From contig CAMWLA010000024.1 of assembly GCA_947174975.1 (NCBI GenBank), forward strand, positions 1 to 12,840: a DNA stretch of 12,840 nucleotides, written 5' to 3'. The stretch is from an uncultured Clostridia bacterium. GTDB taxonomy: Bacteria; Bacillota; Clostridia; Christensenellales; Borkfalkiaceae. Below, in pieces: positions 1 to 7,614 of the stretch; positions within the stretch are counted from its first letter, which is position 1, and every line of letters starts with the position of its first letter. The position numbers and the translations under genes were made by a program. A model generated the notes under the pieces. It saw only the letters and a program-made list of their open reading frames with translations. It made no database searches and had not been told where the DNA came from.

Positions 1-1539
1 CTTTTAAAGGACGATAAAACTTACCCTTATATTAAGGTAAATCTTAAAGACGATTTTCCTAATTTCAGTATAACGCGAAAGCTTAAAAAAGACGGCTGCA
101 AATATTTCGGTCCGTTTATGGGCGGCATTAACTGTAAGGATATTCTCGATACCTTGCAGTTATCGTTTAGTGTAAGACTTTGCCATACACAGATAACTTC
201 GAGACCTAAGCGCGAGTGCTTGAATTACCATATCAAGCGCTGCACGGCGCCGTGTGCGCATCTCGTAAATCAGGATGAATACGCACAGCAAGTAAAAAAG
301 GCTATTTCATTTTTGGAAGGCAACTATAAAGATGCGGAACTTCTTTTAAAAAACAAGATGATATCGGCTTCCGAAAACGAGAATTTTGAGCTTGCTCTCG
401 AATACAGAAATAAGCTTTCAATGCTCTCTAAGCTTGAAGCAAAGCGTATAACGTCGCTGTCTAACTTCATCGATGCAGATATAATTGCATATGCTTCAAA
501 CGGCTTGTATTCTGCTGCCAATATTTTAGTTACACGTAAAGGTATTATGCAAGGTGGAAACAGTTTTGCGCTTGACGAAGCACATTTGTCCGACGGAGAA
601 GCGTTGACTGCATTTATAGTTCAGTTTTATTCTACGCACGAAATCCCGTCGGAGATAATAGTAGAGGACTTCTGTGAAAAAGAGCTTTTGGAAAGCTATT
701 TCAAAGAAAAATTTAATAAGTCCGTTGAAATTTCGCTCGTTAAACAAGGGGTTAAGGCACAGCTTTTGAAAATGGCGCGTAAAAACGCGCAAGAATATCT
801 TGAAAAATCAATCGATAAAATCAAGCACCGCGACGATATGACTATCAATGCTTGTAAAAGATTGCAAGAGTTGTTAGGCTTAAAAAAATACCCCAGACGA
901 ATGGAGTGCTACGATATTTCCAACGTCAGCGGAGTTGACAAAGTCGGTTCTATGGTAGTATTTATCGACGGAGAAGCGGACAGAAACAGCTATCGTCGAT
1001 TCAAAATTAAAACGGTTGAGGGGGCGAACGACTTTGCGTCTTTGCAAGAAGTGCTTACGAGGCGGCTTTCAAAGCTCGGCACGGATGAGGAAGAGCGGTT
1101 TGAAAAGCCCGACTTAATAATAATCGACGGCGGTAAGGGACAGCTATCGTCCGTAAGTGAAATTTTCAGCTGTATGAATGTGGACGATATTGAACTCATA
1201 TCGCTTGCGAAACGTGAGGAAGAGGTGTTTACGCTGTATTCCGACGAGAGCATAAAGATATCGCACCGAGATTTCGCTTTGAAAATGTTACAGCGAATTA
1301 GGGACGAAGCGCATAGATTTGCAATAACTTATTTCAGAAATCTACATTCGAAAAACAGCCTTTCAAGCGTTTTATCGGAAATTGAAGGCGTAGGCAAGGC
1401 TAAGAGAATCGCGCTCATGGAAAAGTTTACGACTATAGATAAGATTATGGGTGCAAGCGTTGAAGAGCTTACCGAAGTCAACGGTATCAGCAAAAGAATT
1501 GCTGAAAATATTAAAAGGTATTTTGAAGAGAACTTATGA
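1..1539 (+). CDS. uvrC: Excinuclease ABC subunit C (UvrC), 5'-truncated by the window edge
   Basis: UvrC makes both incisions flanking bulky lesions in nucleotide excision repair, acting in the cytoplasm after UvrA/UvrB damage recognition. Reading from base 1 in frame 1 gives 512 codons. The fragment opens at LLKDDKTYPYIKV, a typical stretch just after the GIY-YIG core, so I infer that roughly 65-85 N-terminal residues lie outside the window. Visible parts by fragment residue: four cysteines (C61, C73, C81, C85) with the 12/8/4 spacing of the iron-sulfur cysteines described in E. coli UvrC; a UVR domain that binds UvrB (about 110-145); the RNase H-like nuclease with an apparent Asp-Asp-His triad (D305 in ECYDIS, D376 in IIDGGKGQL, H438 in DEAHRFA); and tandem helix-hairpin-helix motifs (about 455-510). 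The ATG at 118 is internal and not the start. The stop overlaps the next gene's ATG as ATGA. Identity is secure. Confidence 0.97.
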   Translation, partial: LLKDDKTYPYIKVNLKDDFPNFSITRKLKKDGCKYFGPFMGGINCKDILDTLQLSFSVRLCHTQITSRPKRECLNYHIKRCTAPCAHLVNQDEYAQQVKKAISFLEGNYKDAELLLKNKMISASENENFELALEYRNKLSMLSKLEAKRITSLSNFIDADIIAYASNGLYSAANILVTRKGIMQGGNSFALDEAHLSDGEALTAFIVQFYSTHEIPSEIIVEDFCEKELLESYFKEKFNKSVEISLVKQGVKAQLLKMARKNAQEYLEKSIDKIKHRDDMTINACKRLQELLGLKKYPRRMECYDISNVSGVDKVGSMVVFIDGEADRNSYRRFKIKTVEGANDFASLQEVLTRRLSKLGTDEEERFEKPDLIIIDGGKGQLSSVSEIFSCMNVDDIELISLAKREEEVFTLYSDESIKISHRDFALKMLQRIRDEAHRFAITYFRNLHSKNSLSSVLSEIEGVGKAKRIALMEKFTTIDKIMGASVEELTEVNGISKRIAENIKRYFEENL

Positions 1540-2360
1540 GAAGTATAAATAAACGGCTTATAGTTTCAGATTGCGACGGAACGCTATTAAACAGTAAAAA
1601 TACTGTTGATGAAAACGTTCGCCGCGCGATAAACGAATACGTTGCTTGCGGTGGTGTTTTTGCCGTTTGTACGGGGAGAATGCTTTGTTCGATTCTTCCG
1701 CGCGTGCGCGAGCTTGGCTTAAATGGATTGGTTGCAGCATATCAAGGTTCGGTAATCGCAGATATAGAGAGCGGTAAGCTTTTAAGAAGAAACAGTCTTA
1801 ATGCTAATGACTGTGCAGAAATTTGCGCTTTTGCCGAGAGATATAACTTTACTTGTAACGCTTATTCCGACGAAGTGCTTTATACGAGTATTCCCGTCGG
1901 AGATAAAGGTCTTACGATGTATGAAAACGTTACCGGTGTCAAAGCAGTTAATATTGACGGGGAAATGTCAAAGTTCGTTAAGAATAGAGGACTTGCTTGC
2001 AATAAAATAACTTTTCTCGTTTATCCCGAAGATAGGGAAAGACTTTATAAACTTTTGCAAGCCGAGTTTTCTTCAAAGTTTGACGTAACTTGCAGTGCCG
2101 TTTGCCTTGTCGAGGTTTCGCCGAAAGGGGACGATAAGGGCATGGCGTTAAAATATATTGCAGATCATTTTGGTATAGATTTATTTTCCACGGTGGCAAT
2201 AGGTGATAATCTTAACGACTTATCCATGATAAAAGCGGCTTCTGTCGGCGTCGCCGTCGGTAACGCCGTTGACGAATTAAAAAAGGGAGCCGATTTCGTT
2301 GCAGTATCAAATAATGATGGTGCAGTGGCAGAAGTTATTGAAAAATTCGGGTTTAGGTAG
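1536..2360 (+). CDS. Cof-type HAD superfamily phosphatase
   Basis: This is a 274-residue cytoplasmic haloacid dehalogenase-type hydrolase of the Cof/C2-cap group, whose members dephosphorylate sugar phosphates, nucleotides or cofactors such as FMN. All four HAD motifs are present: motif I at 12-16 (DCDGT, with nucleophile D12 and acid/base D14), motif II threonine T46 in CTGRM, motif III lysine K201 in SPKGDDKG, and motif IV at 223-228 (GDNLND). The middle of the protein (about 80-195) is the C2 cap that sets substrate choice. Length is usual for the family. The start ATG overlaps the uvrC stop (ATGA), with GAAGAG at 1525-1530 as a plausible ribosome site, so translation is probably coupled to uvrC. 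The substrate cannot be told from sequence because Cof-type enzymes are promiscuous. Cysteine at the second position of DxD is unusual (leucine or methionine is commoner) but not catalytic. Confidence 0.93.
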   Translation: MRSINKRLIVSDCDGTLLNSKNTVDENVRRAINEYVACGGVFAVCTGRMLCSILPRVRELGLNGLVAAYQGSVIADIESGKLLRRNSLNANDCAEICAFAERYNFTCNAYSDEVLYTSIPVGDKGLTMYENVTGVKAVNIDGEMSKFVKNRGLACNKITFLVYPEDRERLYKLLQAEFSSKFDVTCSAVCLVEVSPKGDDKGMALKYIADHFGIDLFSTVAIGDNLNDLSMIKAASVGVAVGNAVDELKKGADFVAVSNNDGAVAEVIEKFGFR

Positions 2361-2364
2361 TATT

Positions 2365-3159
2365 ATGTCTGAAATATTGGCCCCCGCCGGGGGTGAAAAC
2401 AGTGCAATTTCCGCCATCAATGCGGGCGCTGACGCAATTTATCTTGGACTTGACAAATTTTCAGCAAGAAGTTCTGCTGAAAATTTTGGTGCTGACCGAC
2501 TTTTAAAAATTTGCCAATACGCACACGCTTTCGGCGTAAAGGTATACGTTGCTTTAAATACGTTGGTGAAAGATAGCGAGCTGAACGAATTTATTTCTTC
2601 GGCTGTCGGTGCGTGGAACGCGGGTGCCGACGCGTTAATTATTCAGGATATTTTTCTCGGTAAATTTTTAAAAGAAAATTTCCCTAATATGAGATTGCAT
2701 CTTTCCACTCAAGCGGGAACTTGCAATATTTACGGCGCACGCTTAGCTAAAAAATACGGTTTTGAAAGAGTAATTTTGGCAAGGGAAACTAAGCTTACGG
2801 ATATTGCCGAAATTTCAAAAATTATTGAAACCGAAGCGTTTGTTCAAGGTGCGCTCTGCACTTGTTTTTCGGGACAGTGTTATCTTTCTTCGTTCGCGGG
2901 AGGAAACAGCGGTAACCGCGGAAAATGTAAACAGCCTTGCAGAAAACAGTACGCAATTGACAGAAAGGGATTTGAGGATAAGGCGTATAGATTATCGCTT
3001 GCGGATTTATGTGTCGGTGAAAAAATCGACGAGTATATTTCGGCGGGAGTAACCTCGTTTAAAATTGAGGGAAGAATGCGCCGTCCCGAATACGTAGCTG
3101 CAGCAGTTAATTATTATAGAAATATTAGACGGCGTATCTTCCGAAAAGTCATTCAGTGA
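2365..3159 (+). pseudogene. U32 family protein (RlhA/TrhP-like), 5' part before a frameshift
   Basis: This is the N-terminal part of a U32 'peptidase' family protein; characterised members are iron-sulfur RNA-hydroxylation factors (TrhP, RlhA) or ubiquinone hydroxylation factors (UbiU/V) rather than proven proteases. I start it at ATG 2365 (MSEILAPAGGENSAI, the usual N-terminus) with AGG at 2355-2357, four bases after the HAD stop; an ATG at 2299 would add unrelated residues inside the HAD gene. The U32 signature is complete at residues 157-175: E157, F159, G162, C165, G170, C172 and S175. C188 and C192 follow and probably complete a [4Fe-4S] site together with C165 and C172. Homology ends around NYYR (position 3120). 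The last 13 residues, rich in arginine, are read out of frame to a TGA at 3157-3159. The rest of the protein continues in frame 2 (next entry). Deacidified substrate roles aside, the exact target RNA cannot be assigned. Confidence 0.88.
3098..3159 (+). other. Interval containing the U32 frameshift
   Basis: Frame 2 carries a TAG at 3095-3097 and frame 1 a TGA at 3157-3159, so the switch must fall between them. Protein similarity places it near 3118-3125. The family usually reads Y-R-x-x-L-D here; restoring two bases in the AT dinucleotide run (reading YRNILDG) keeps that spacing, whereas removing one base (YRILDG) shortens it by one residue. I see no known slippery heptamer or prfB-like signal. 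The choice of a two-base loss is inference. Confidence 0.75.
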
Positions 3160-4486
3160 TTTAAAGCGAACTTACAATCGTGGGAATTATACGAAGGGAC
3201 TTGCGTTCGGTCAAGACAAGAGTTTTATTTCTTCTGCGGTACAAGGACATATAGGTGAATTTGCCGGTATAATCAAAGTCGAAAATTCAAAATATGTTCT
3301 GCAAACTAATGCGAAATTTTCTACGGGTGACGGATTTAAAATTCTTCGTGACGGGAAGGAAATCGGCGGCGGACAAGCTATAAGTGATTGTAAAGGCGGA
3401 TATATTATCAGCGCAAAGTGCCGTTTAAAAAACGGTGACAAGGCGTTTATCACTACAGATAACATTCTTAATGCAAAACTGCTTTCAGCAAAAAAATTAA
3501 TTCCCATAACTGTTAAAGCGGAGTTTTTTGCCGGTAAAAAGCCGACAATAAGAATAGGCAATATGGTATTTAACGGTGAACGCATTCTTGAACGTGCGAA
3601 GAGCCGACCGTTGAGCATTGAAGATTTTAAACGCAGTTTTGAAAAGACCGATAATTTTCCTTATCTGCCCGAAATATGCGTTGAGACTGACGGTGTGTTT
3701 ATTCCTATTTCCGAACTGAATAGTTTAAGACGCAAAGTTTACAGCGAATACTTTTCCGAAATGTCAAAAAACACTAATGTGCAATACGATTGCAAAATAG
3801 ATATTCCGATAAATCAAACGCAGAAAAACGATGCAGTTGCTGTGATTGCAACTGATTTAAACGGCGCAAAAGCGCAGTTCGGTATTTTGAAGCCTCATGA
3901 TTATTCGGTAGATTGCAAGCAGTTCATTACCGATTTTAACGGCGAAAAATACTTATATCTCCCGCCTTATTTAAGCGGTGAAGATATTGAAAAGCTTTCC
4001 AAAACAGTGCAAAATTTCGACGGCATTTATTGCGATAATTATTGCGGTTTAGAACTTGCCGAAGAATGGCATAAAAAGCTTTTTGCGGGGACGGGCTTTA
4101 ATATAACCAATCGTTTATCACTTTCTTTGTGTGAAGCGAAAAATATTTGTCTATCCAAGGAGCTTACGTTGTGCGAAGCAGACGCTTTGGCGGATAAAAG
4201 CGTTTTCTATCTTGCAGAGGGCGGAATAAAGGTTATGGATTTAATTTACTGTCCGTTCGAAAAGAAATGTTCGTCGTGCGATAAGTGTCAACTTTATACG
4301 CTGACCGATGAAAACGGCAGAAAGTTCCCTCTGCGCAGATACAAGATGACAAATTGCGCATTCGAGCTTTATAATTGTGCAAAATTGTCCGCATGCAATG
4401 CTTTAGCGGGAAAATTGATTGATAATACGATTGAAGGTTTCGCTGAAAACTTTACTCGCGGACACACCATTAACGGAATTTATTGA
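3122..4486 (+). pseudogene. U32 family protein, 3' part after the frameshift (DUF3656-like and C-terminal region)
   Basis: Frame 2 from 3122 reads ILDGVSSEKSFSDLKRTYNRGNYTKG and stays open for 454 codons to TGA at 4484-4486. It continues the protein of the preceding entry. The first section, with the NRGNYTKG motif, resembles the DUF3656-type domain that follows the U32 core in RlhA-like proteins; the C-terminal section has a second cysteine cluster (YCPFEKKCSSCDKCQ) before LTDENGRKFPLRR, typical of long clostridial U32 proteins. No ATG, GTG or TTG exists in frame 2 between 3122 and the ATG at 3563, and no ribosome site marks that ATG, so this is not an independent gene. A start at 3563 would cut the domain. 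Joined, the two parts give about 706 residues, a normal length for this subfamily. No later in-frame stop is seen, so the break is recent, an assembly error, or bypassed. Confidence 0.85.
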
Positions 4487-4487
4487 T

Positions 4488-6845
4488 ATGGATATCAAAA
4501 GTTTAGAAAGACTTGAACTTGATAAAATTCTTCTTGCAGTAAGCGGCTATGCCGTGCTTGAAGAGGGAAAACAAAAAGTTTTAAACTGCGTACCGTCAAC
4601 GGATATCGAAGAGGTACGTAAGTCTTTGGAGTGCACTGAGGAGTGTGACAAAATTTTATATACTCACGGATTAGGCAAAATCGAAAGCTTTGGTGACGTT
4701 AAGGATAATATTGAACGTGCCGAAAAGGGATCGGCGCTGTCTTGTGCCGAACTTTTGGATACAAACGCGCTTTTGCGTTCCGCACGTATCGCATATGACG
4801 GTGTAAGCAAGTTAAACGATGAAGATATCAAGATAATGCGTACAAAAGCCGATAAGCTTTATTTTGACAGAACGCTTGAAGAGGATATCTCCGAAAAAAT
4901 TATTTCCCCCGAACAAGTAAGCGATTTTGCAAGCGATCGACTTTATTCGATAAGAAGTCAGATAAGAAGCTTAAATGAAAGAATACGTGCAAAGCTTGCC
5001 GATTATCTTGCGAAGGATGCGAAGTATTTGCGCGACGGAATTGTAACTATACGAAATGATAGATACGTAATTCCCGTGAAAGCCGAATATAAAAATCAAG
5101 TTCGGGGATTTGTACATGACCGTTCACAGACCGGTGCTACTTTCTTTATCGAACCCGAATACGTGCTTGAACTTAATAACGAGCTTATATCTCTCACAAT
5201 TGACGAGCGTGAGGAAGTGGAAGCAATCTTGCGTTCGCTTTCTAAACGGATAGGCAATCTTAAAGAACAATTATTTGCAGATATTGAAGTTTTGGCGGAA
5301 ATGGACGCTGATTTTGCAAGAGCCGAATATTGCTATTCAAAAAAATGTTCTAAGCCGAAAGTTAACGGAAGAGGTTATATAAATATAATCAAGGGACGGC
5401 ATCCGTTATTGGATAAGGATAAAACTGTTCCGGTGTCAATAGAGCTTGGCGGTGAATACGATTTTCTGCTTTTAAGCGGAGCAAATACGGGCGGTAAGAC
5501 GGTAACGTTGAAAATGTGCGGTTTGTTCTCTCTTATGGCGGCTTGCGGTATGTTTATTCCGGCGGCAGAGGGAAGCAATATTGCCGTGTTTGAAAATATT
5601 TTCTGTGACGTGGGAGATAGTCAAAGTATTGAAGAAAATCTGTCAACGTTTTCATCACATATATTAAACGTTAAAAATATCTGCGACTGCGTCACCGCAA
5701 ACAGTCTTGTGCTCATTGACGAACTTGGCGGAGGTACAAACCCCGACGAGGGGCAAGCGCTTGCAAAGGCAGTAGTTTCGCATCTTTTGGAAAGCGGTTG
5801 CAAGGGAATAATTACAACTCATTTCACGCCATTAAAAGAATTTGCCTATGCAAGCAAAAGAATTGAAAACGCAAGTATGGAATTTGATTCCGACACGCTG
5901 AAACCGCTTTACAGTATTAAAATCGGCTTAGCGGGTGCAAGCAATGCGCTTGCCATTTCAAGACGATTAGGGCTTGACGAAAAGATTTTGAACGATGCCC
6001 TCGGGTTTATGTCGGAGGGTGCGCGAAGTTTTGAAAACGTTATAAGAAGTGCGGAAGAAAGCAGAGTTAGAGCGAATGAAAAACTGCATTCTGCGCAGCT
6101 TTTGGAAAACGAATGGAAGCAAAAACTTAACGAAGTAAACGCAAAAATTGAAGAACTCAACCGTGAAAAGGAAAAAATTTCGCGCTCTGCGCGTACCGAA
6201 ACCCGCAGAATTATTTCCGAAAGATGTGACCGTGCCGATGAACTTCTTGAAGAGATAGAAAATATTTTTAAAGCGGAAGAAATTAATCAGTCCGATTTGA
6301 TTAAAGCGCGCACGCTTAAAAATAAGTTGCTAAATATTTCTTTTGAAGAAGAGGAAAGCAAAGATAAAATCAACAATTATATACCCGCGACGAAAGATAA
6401 TTTATTGGCGGGGATGTCTGTTTTTGTTAAACAGATGCAGTGTAACGGTCAAGTAGTTTCAGTGTCGCCGAATAAAGGTGAGGCGGAAGTTTCATGCGGA
6501 AGTATGAAGCTTCGCTGCAAGATAAACGATTTGCTTATCACCGGTAACGCAAAGAAGCAACCCGATAAAGTTAGGGTAATCAGAAATATTCCCGTAAGCC
6601 GTCCTAATCTTGAAATTAACGTGCTAGGTATGACGGTAGAAGAAGCACTGTATGAAGTGGATAATTTTATCGATAAAGCGGTTATGGATAATCTCAGTGA
6701 AATTAAGATTATCCACGGCGTGGGAACGGGGAAACTGAAATCTGCAATTTCCCAGCACCTTAAAAGGAACAGAAACGTGGAAAGTTTCAGACTGGGCAAA
6801 TATGGAGAAGGCGAAACGGGAGTAACTATAATAAAGTTGAAATAA
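4488..6845 (+). CDS. mutS2: MutS2 family ATPase/Smr protein
   Basis: MutS2 is a dimeric MutS-like ATPase without the mismatch-recognition domain. Homologues suppress homologous recombination, and B. subtilis MutS2 also binds collided ribosomes and splits them. The product has 785 residues, the size of the Bacillus protein. Visible parts: N-terminal core and lever helices (1 to about 310, including GIVTIRNDRYVIPVKAEYK), Walker A GANTGGKT at 331-338, Walker B LVLIDE with D411 and E412 followed by GGGTNPDEG, a long charged coiled coil (about 515-625), a KOW-like linker, and a C-terminal Smr domain (about 705-785) with HGVGTGKLK at 743-751. The usual LDLRG motif of Smr is degenerate here (LEINVLG, 708-714). 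ATG 4488 was chosen because MDIKSLERLELDKIL matches the expected N-terminus; an upstream ATG at 4419 would extend into the U32 gene. One base separates it from the U32 stop, so translational coupling is likely; its own ribosome site is weak. Confidence 0.96.
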   Translation: MDIKSLERLELDKILLAVSGYAVLEEGKQKVLNCVPSTDIEEVRKSLECTEECDKILYTHGLGKIESFGDVKDNIERAEKGSALSCAELLDTNALLRSARIAYDGVSKLNDEDIKIMRTKADKLYFDRTLEEDISEKIISPEQVSDFASDRLYSIRSQIRSLNERIRAKLADYLAKDAKYLRDGIVTIRNDRYVIPVKAEYKNQVRGFVHDRSQTGATFFIEPEYVLELNNELISLTIDEREEVEAILRSLSKRIGNLKEQLFADIEVLAEMDADFARAEYCYSKKCSKPKVNGRGYINIIKGRHPLLDKDKTVPVSIELGGEYDFLLLSGANTGGKTVTLKMCGLFSLMAACGMFIPAAEGSNIAVFENIFCDVGDSQSIEENLSTFSSHILNVKNICDCVTANSLVLIDELGGGTNPDEGQALAKAVVSHLLESGCKGIITTHFTPLKEFAYASKRIENASMEFDSDTLKPLYSIKIGLAGASNALAISRRLGLDEKILNDALGFMSEGARSFENVIRSAEESRVRANEKLHSAQLLENEWKQKLNEVNAKIEELNREKEKISRSARTETRRIISERCDRADELLEEIENIFKAEEINQSDLIKARTLKNKLLNISFEEEESKDKINNYIPATKDNLLAGMSVFVKQMQCNGQVVSVSPNKGEAEVSCGSMKLRCKINDLLITGNAKKQPDKVRVIRNIPVSRPNLEINVLGMTVEEALYEVDNFIDKAVMDNLSEIKIIHGVGTGKLKSAISQHLKRNRNVESFRLGKYGEGETGVTIIKLK

Positions 6846-6864
6846 TAAGGGTAATACGCAAACC

Positions 6865-6893
6865 TTGAAAATAATAATATATAAATATATTCT
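6865..6893 (+). promoter_or_regulatory. Possible weak promoter in the AT-rich gap before the deacetylase gene
   Basis: TTGAAA at 6865-6870 is followed after 17 bases by TATTCT at 6888-6893; TATATT at 6886-6891 with a 15-base spacer is an alternative. The gap also holds perfect 7-base AT arms (6876-6882 and 6885-6891) around AA. This is the only sizeable gap between 1 and 12144, so an internal transcription start is reasonable, but AT-rich DNA yields such matches by chance. Confidence 0.35.
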
Positions 6894-6901
6894 TTATTTT
6901 T

Positions 6902-6906
6902 GAGGT
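6902..6906 (+). promoter_or_regulatory. Ribosome binding site that fixes a TTG start
   Basis: GAGGT lies six bases before TTG at 6913. An in-frame TGA at 6901-6903 excludes any start further upstream, and the next candidate (TTG 6946) would cut the membrane segment, so the TTG at 6913 is effectively forced. Confidence 0.75.
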
Positions 6907-6912
6907 AAACTA

Positions 6913-7614
6913 TTGAAAGGTAAATTAATAAGCGTAATTACAAATTTGGTTCTTGTTGCAGTTGTTGCGGCAGTGTCTCTCGTCGGATTTTTCGGCGGAA
7001 GCGCAATTACCGTATCCAAAGAAAACTCTAACCTTTATTATTCTGCCGAAAACGGCGAAGGGGTTAGTTTAATGTTTAACGTATACGAGCATACGGATAA
7101 CGTTTTAAAAATCTTGGACGTTCTTGACGAATACGGCGCAAAGTCAACTTTTTTCATAGGCGGAAGCTGGGCGGACGATAACGTGGATTGCGTGCGGGAA
7201 ATATTTAAGCGCGGACACGAAATTGCAAGTCACGGGTATTTCCACAAAGACCATTCGCGAATGACTGTGGAGGAAAATTTAGAAGAAATTCGCCCCAGCG
7301 TCAAGCTTTTAAACATGATATGTAATACGAATATCACGCTTTTTGCTCCGCCGTCCGGCGCTTTTTGCGAAGCGACGTTAAACGCTTGCATATCAATGGA
7401 TTTAAGAGTTATAATGTGGAGCAGAGATACGATTGACTGGCGCGACAAGGACGCTAATCTTATCTGTTCACGCGCAACCAAAAATTTAAAATCCGGCGAG
7501 TTCGTGCTGATGCATCCTACAGATTGCACAGTAACGGCTTTGCCACAGATATTAACTTACATAAGAGATAACGGCTTAAGCGCCGTTACGGTATCTCAAA
7601 ACTTAGGAGAATAA
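6913..7614 (+). CDS. Membrane-anchored polysaccharide deacetylase (NodB-fold) homologue, catalytic motif altered
   Basis: This 233-residue protein has an N-terminal membrane segment (about 5-29, uncleaved anchor or signal) and an extracytoplasmic carbohydrate esterase 4/NodB domain. Family members deacetylate peptidoglycan or other amino-sugar polymers; in Firmicutes several relatives (PdaB, YlxY) belong to sporulation or envelope functions. Seen motifs: the usual TFDDG is replaced by MFNVY (54-58), so both aspartates (base and metal ligand) become N56 and V57; the HxxxH metal histidines H107 and H111 are kept; RPPxG is APPSG at 145-149, losing the arginine; D175-W176 (TIDWRD) and the C-terminal LMHPT with H201 are kept. 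It begins with TTG and ends overlapping the next ATG by one base. The following M16 gene reproduces the Bacillus ylxY-mlpA order. I am sure of the fold; deacetylase activity is doubtful, and a binding or altered-activity role is possible. Confidence 0.88.
   Translation: MKGKLISVITNLVLVAVVAAVSLVGFFGGSAITVSKENSNLYYSAENGEGVSLMFNVYEHTDNVLKILDVLDEYGAKSTFFIGGSWADDNVDCVREIFKRGHEIASHGYFHKDHSRMTVEENLEEIRPSVKLLNMICNTNITLFAPPSGAFCEATLNACISMDLRVIMWSRDTIDWRDKDANLICSRATKNLKSGEFVLMHPTDCTVTALPQILTYIRDNGLSAVTVSQNLGE

Noticed and set aside
324..1253. Minus-strand open frames opposite uvrC
   Set aside because: Low-complexity serine-rich or unfamiliar translations fully opposite a conserved gene, without ribosome sites; the same holds for the antisense frames opposite mutS2, the M16 gene, alkD and tex.
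2299..2364. Upstream ATG for the U32 gene
   Set aside because: It lies inside the HAD gene and adds residues not typical of the family; ATG 2365 gives the standard MSEILAPAGGE N-terminus and has AGG seven bases before it.
3098..3159. Programmed ribosomal frameshift in the U32 gene
   Set aside because: No slippery heptamer, shift-prone codon before the stop, or downstream structure was seen; error or mutation is simpler. Kept only as a possibility to test.
3563..4486. A separate gene starting at ATG 3563
   Set aside because: The open frame begins far upstream and encodes family sequence; there is no ribosome site, and the start would fall inside a domain.
4419..4487. Upstream ATG for mutS2
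   Set aside because: It overlaps the U32 3' end in another frame and adds 23 unrelated residues; MDIKSLERLELDKIL from 4488 fits the family.
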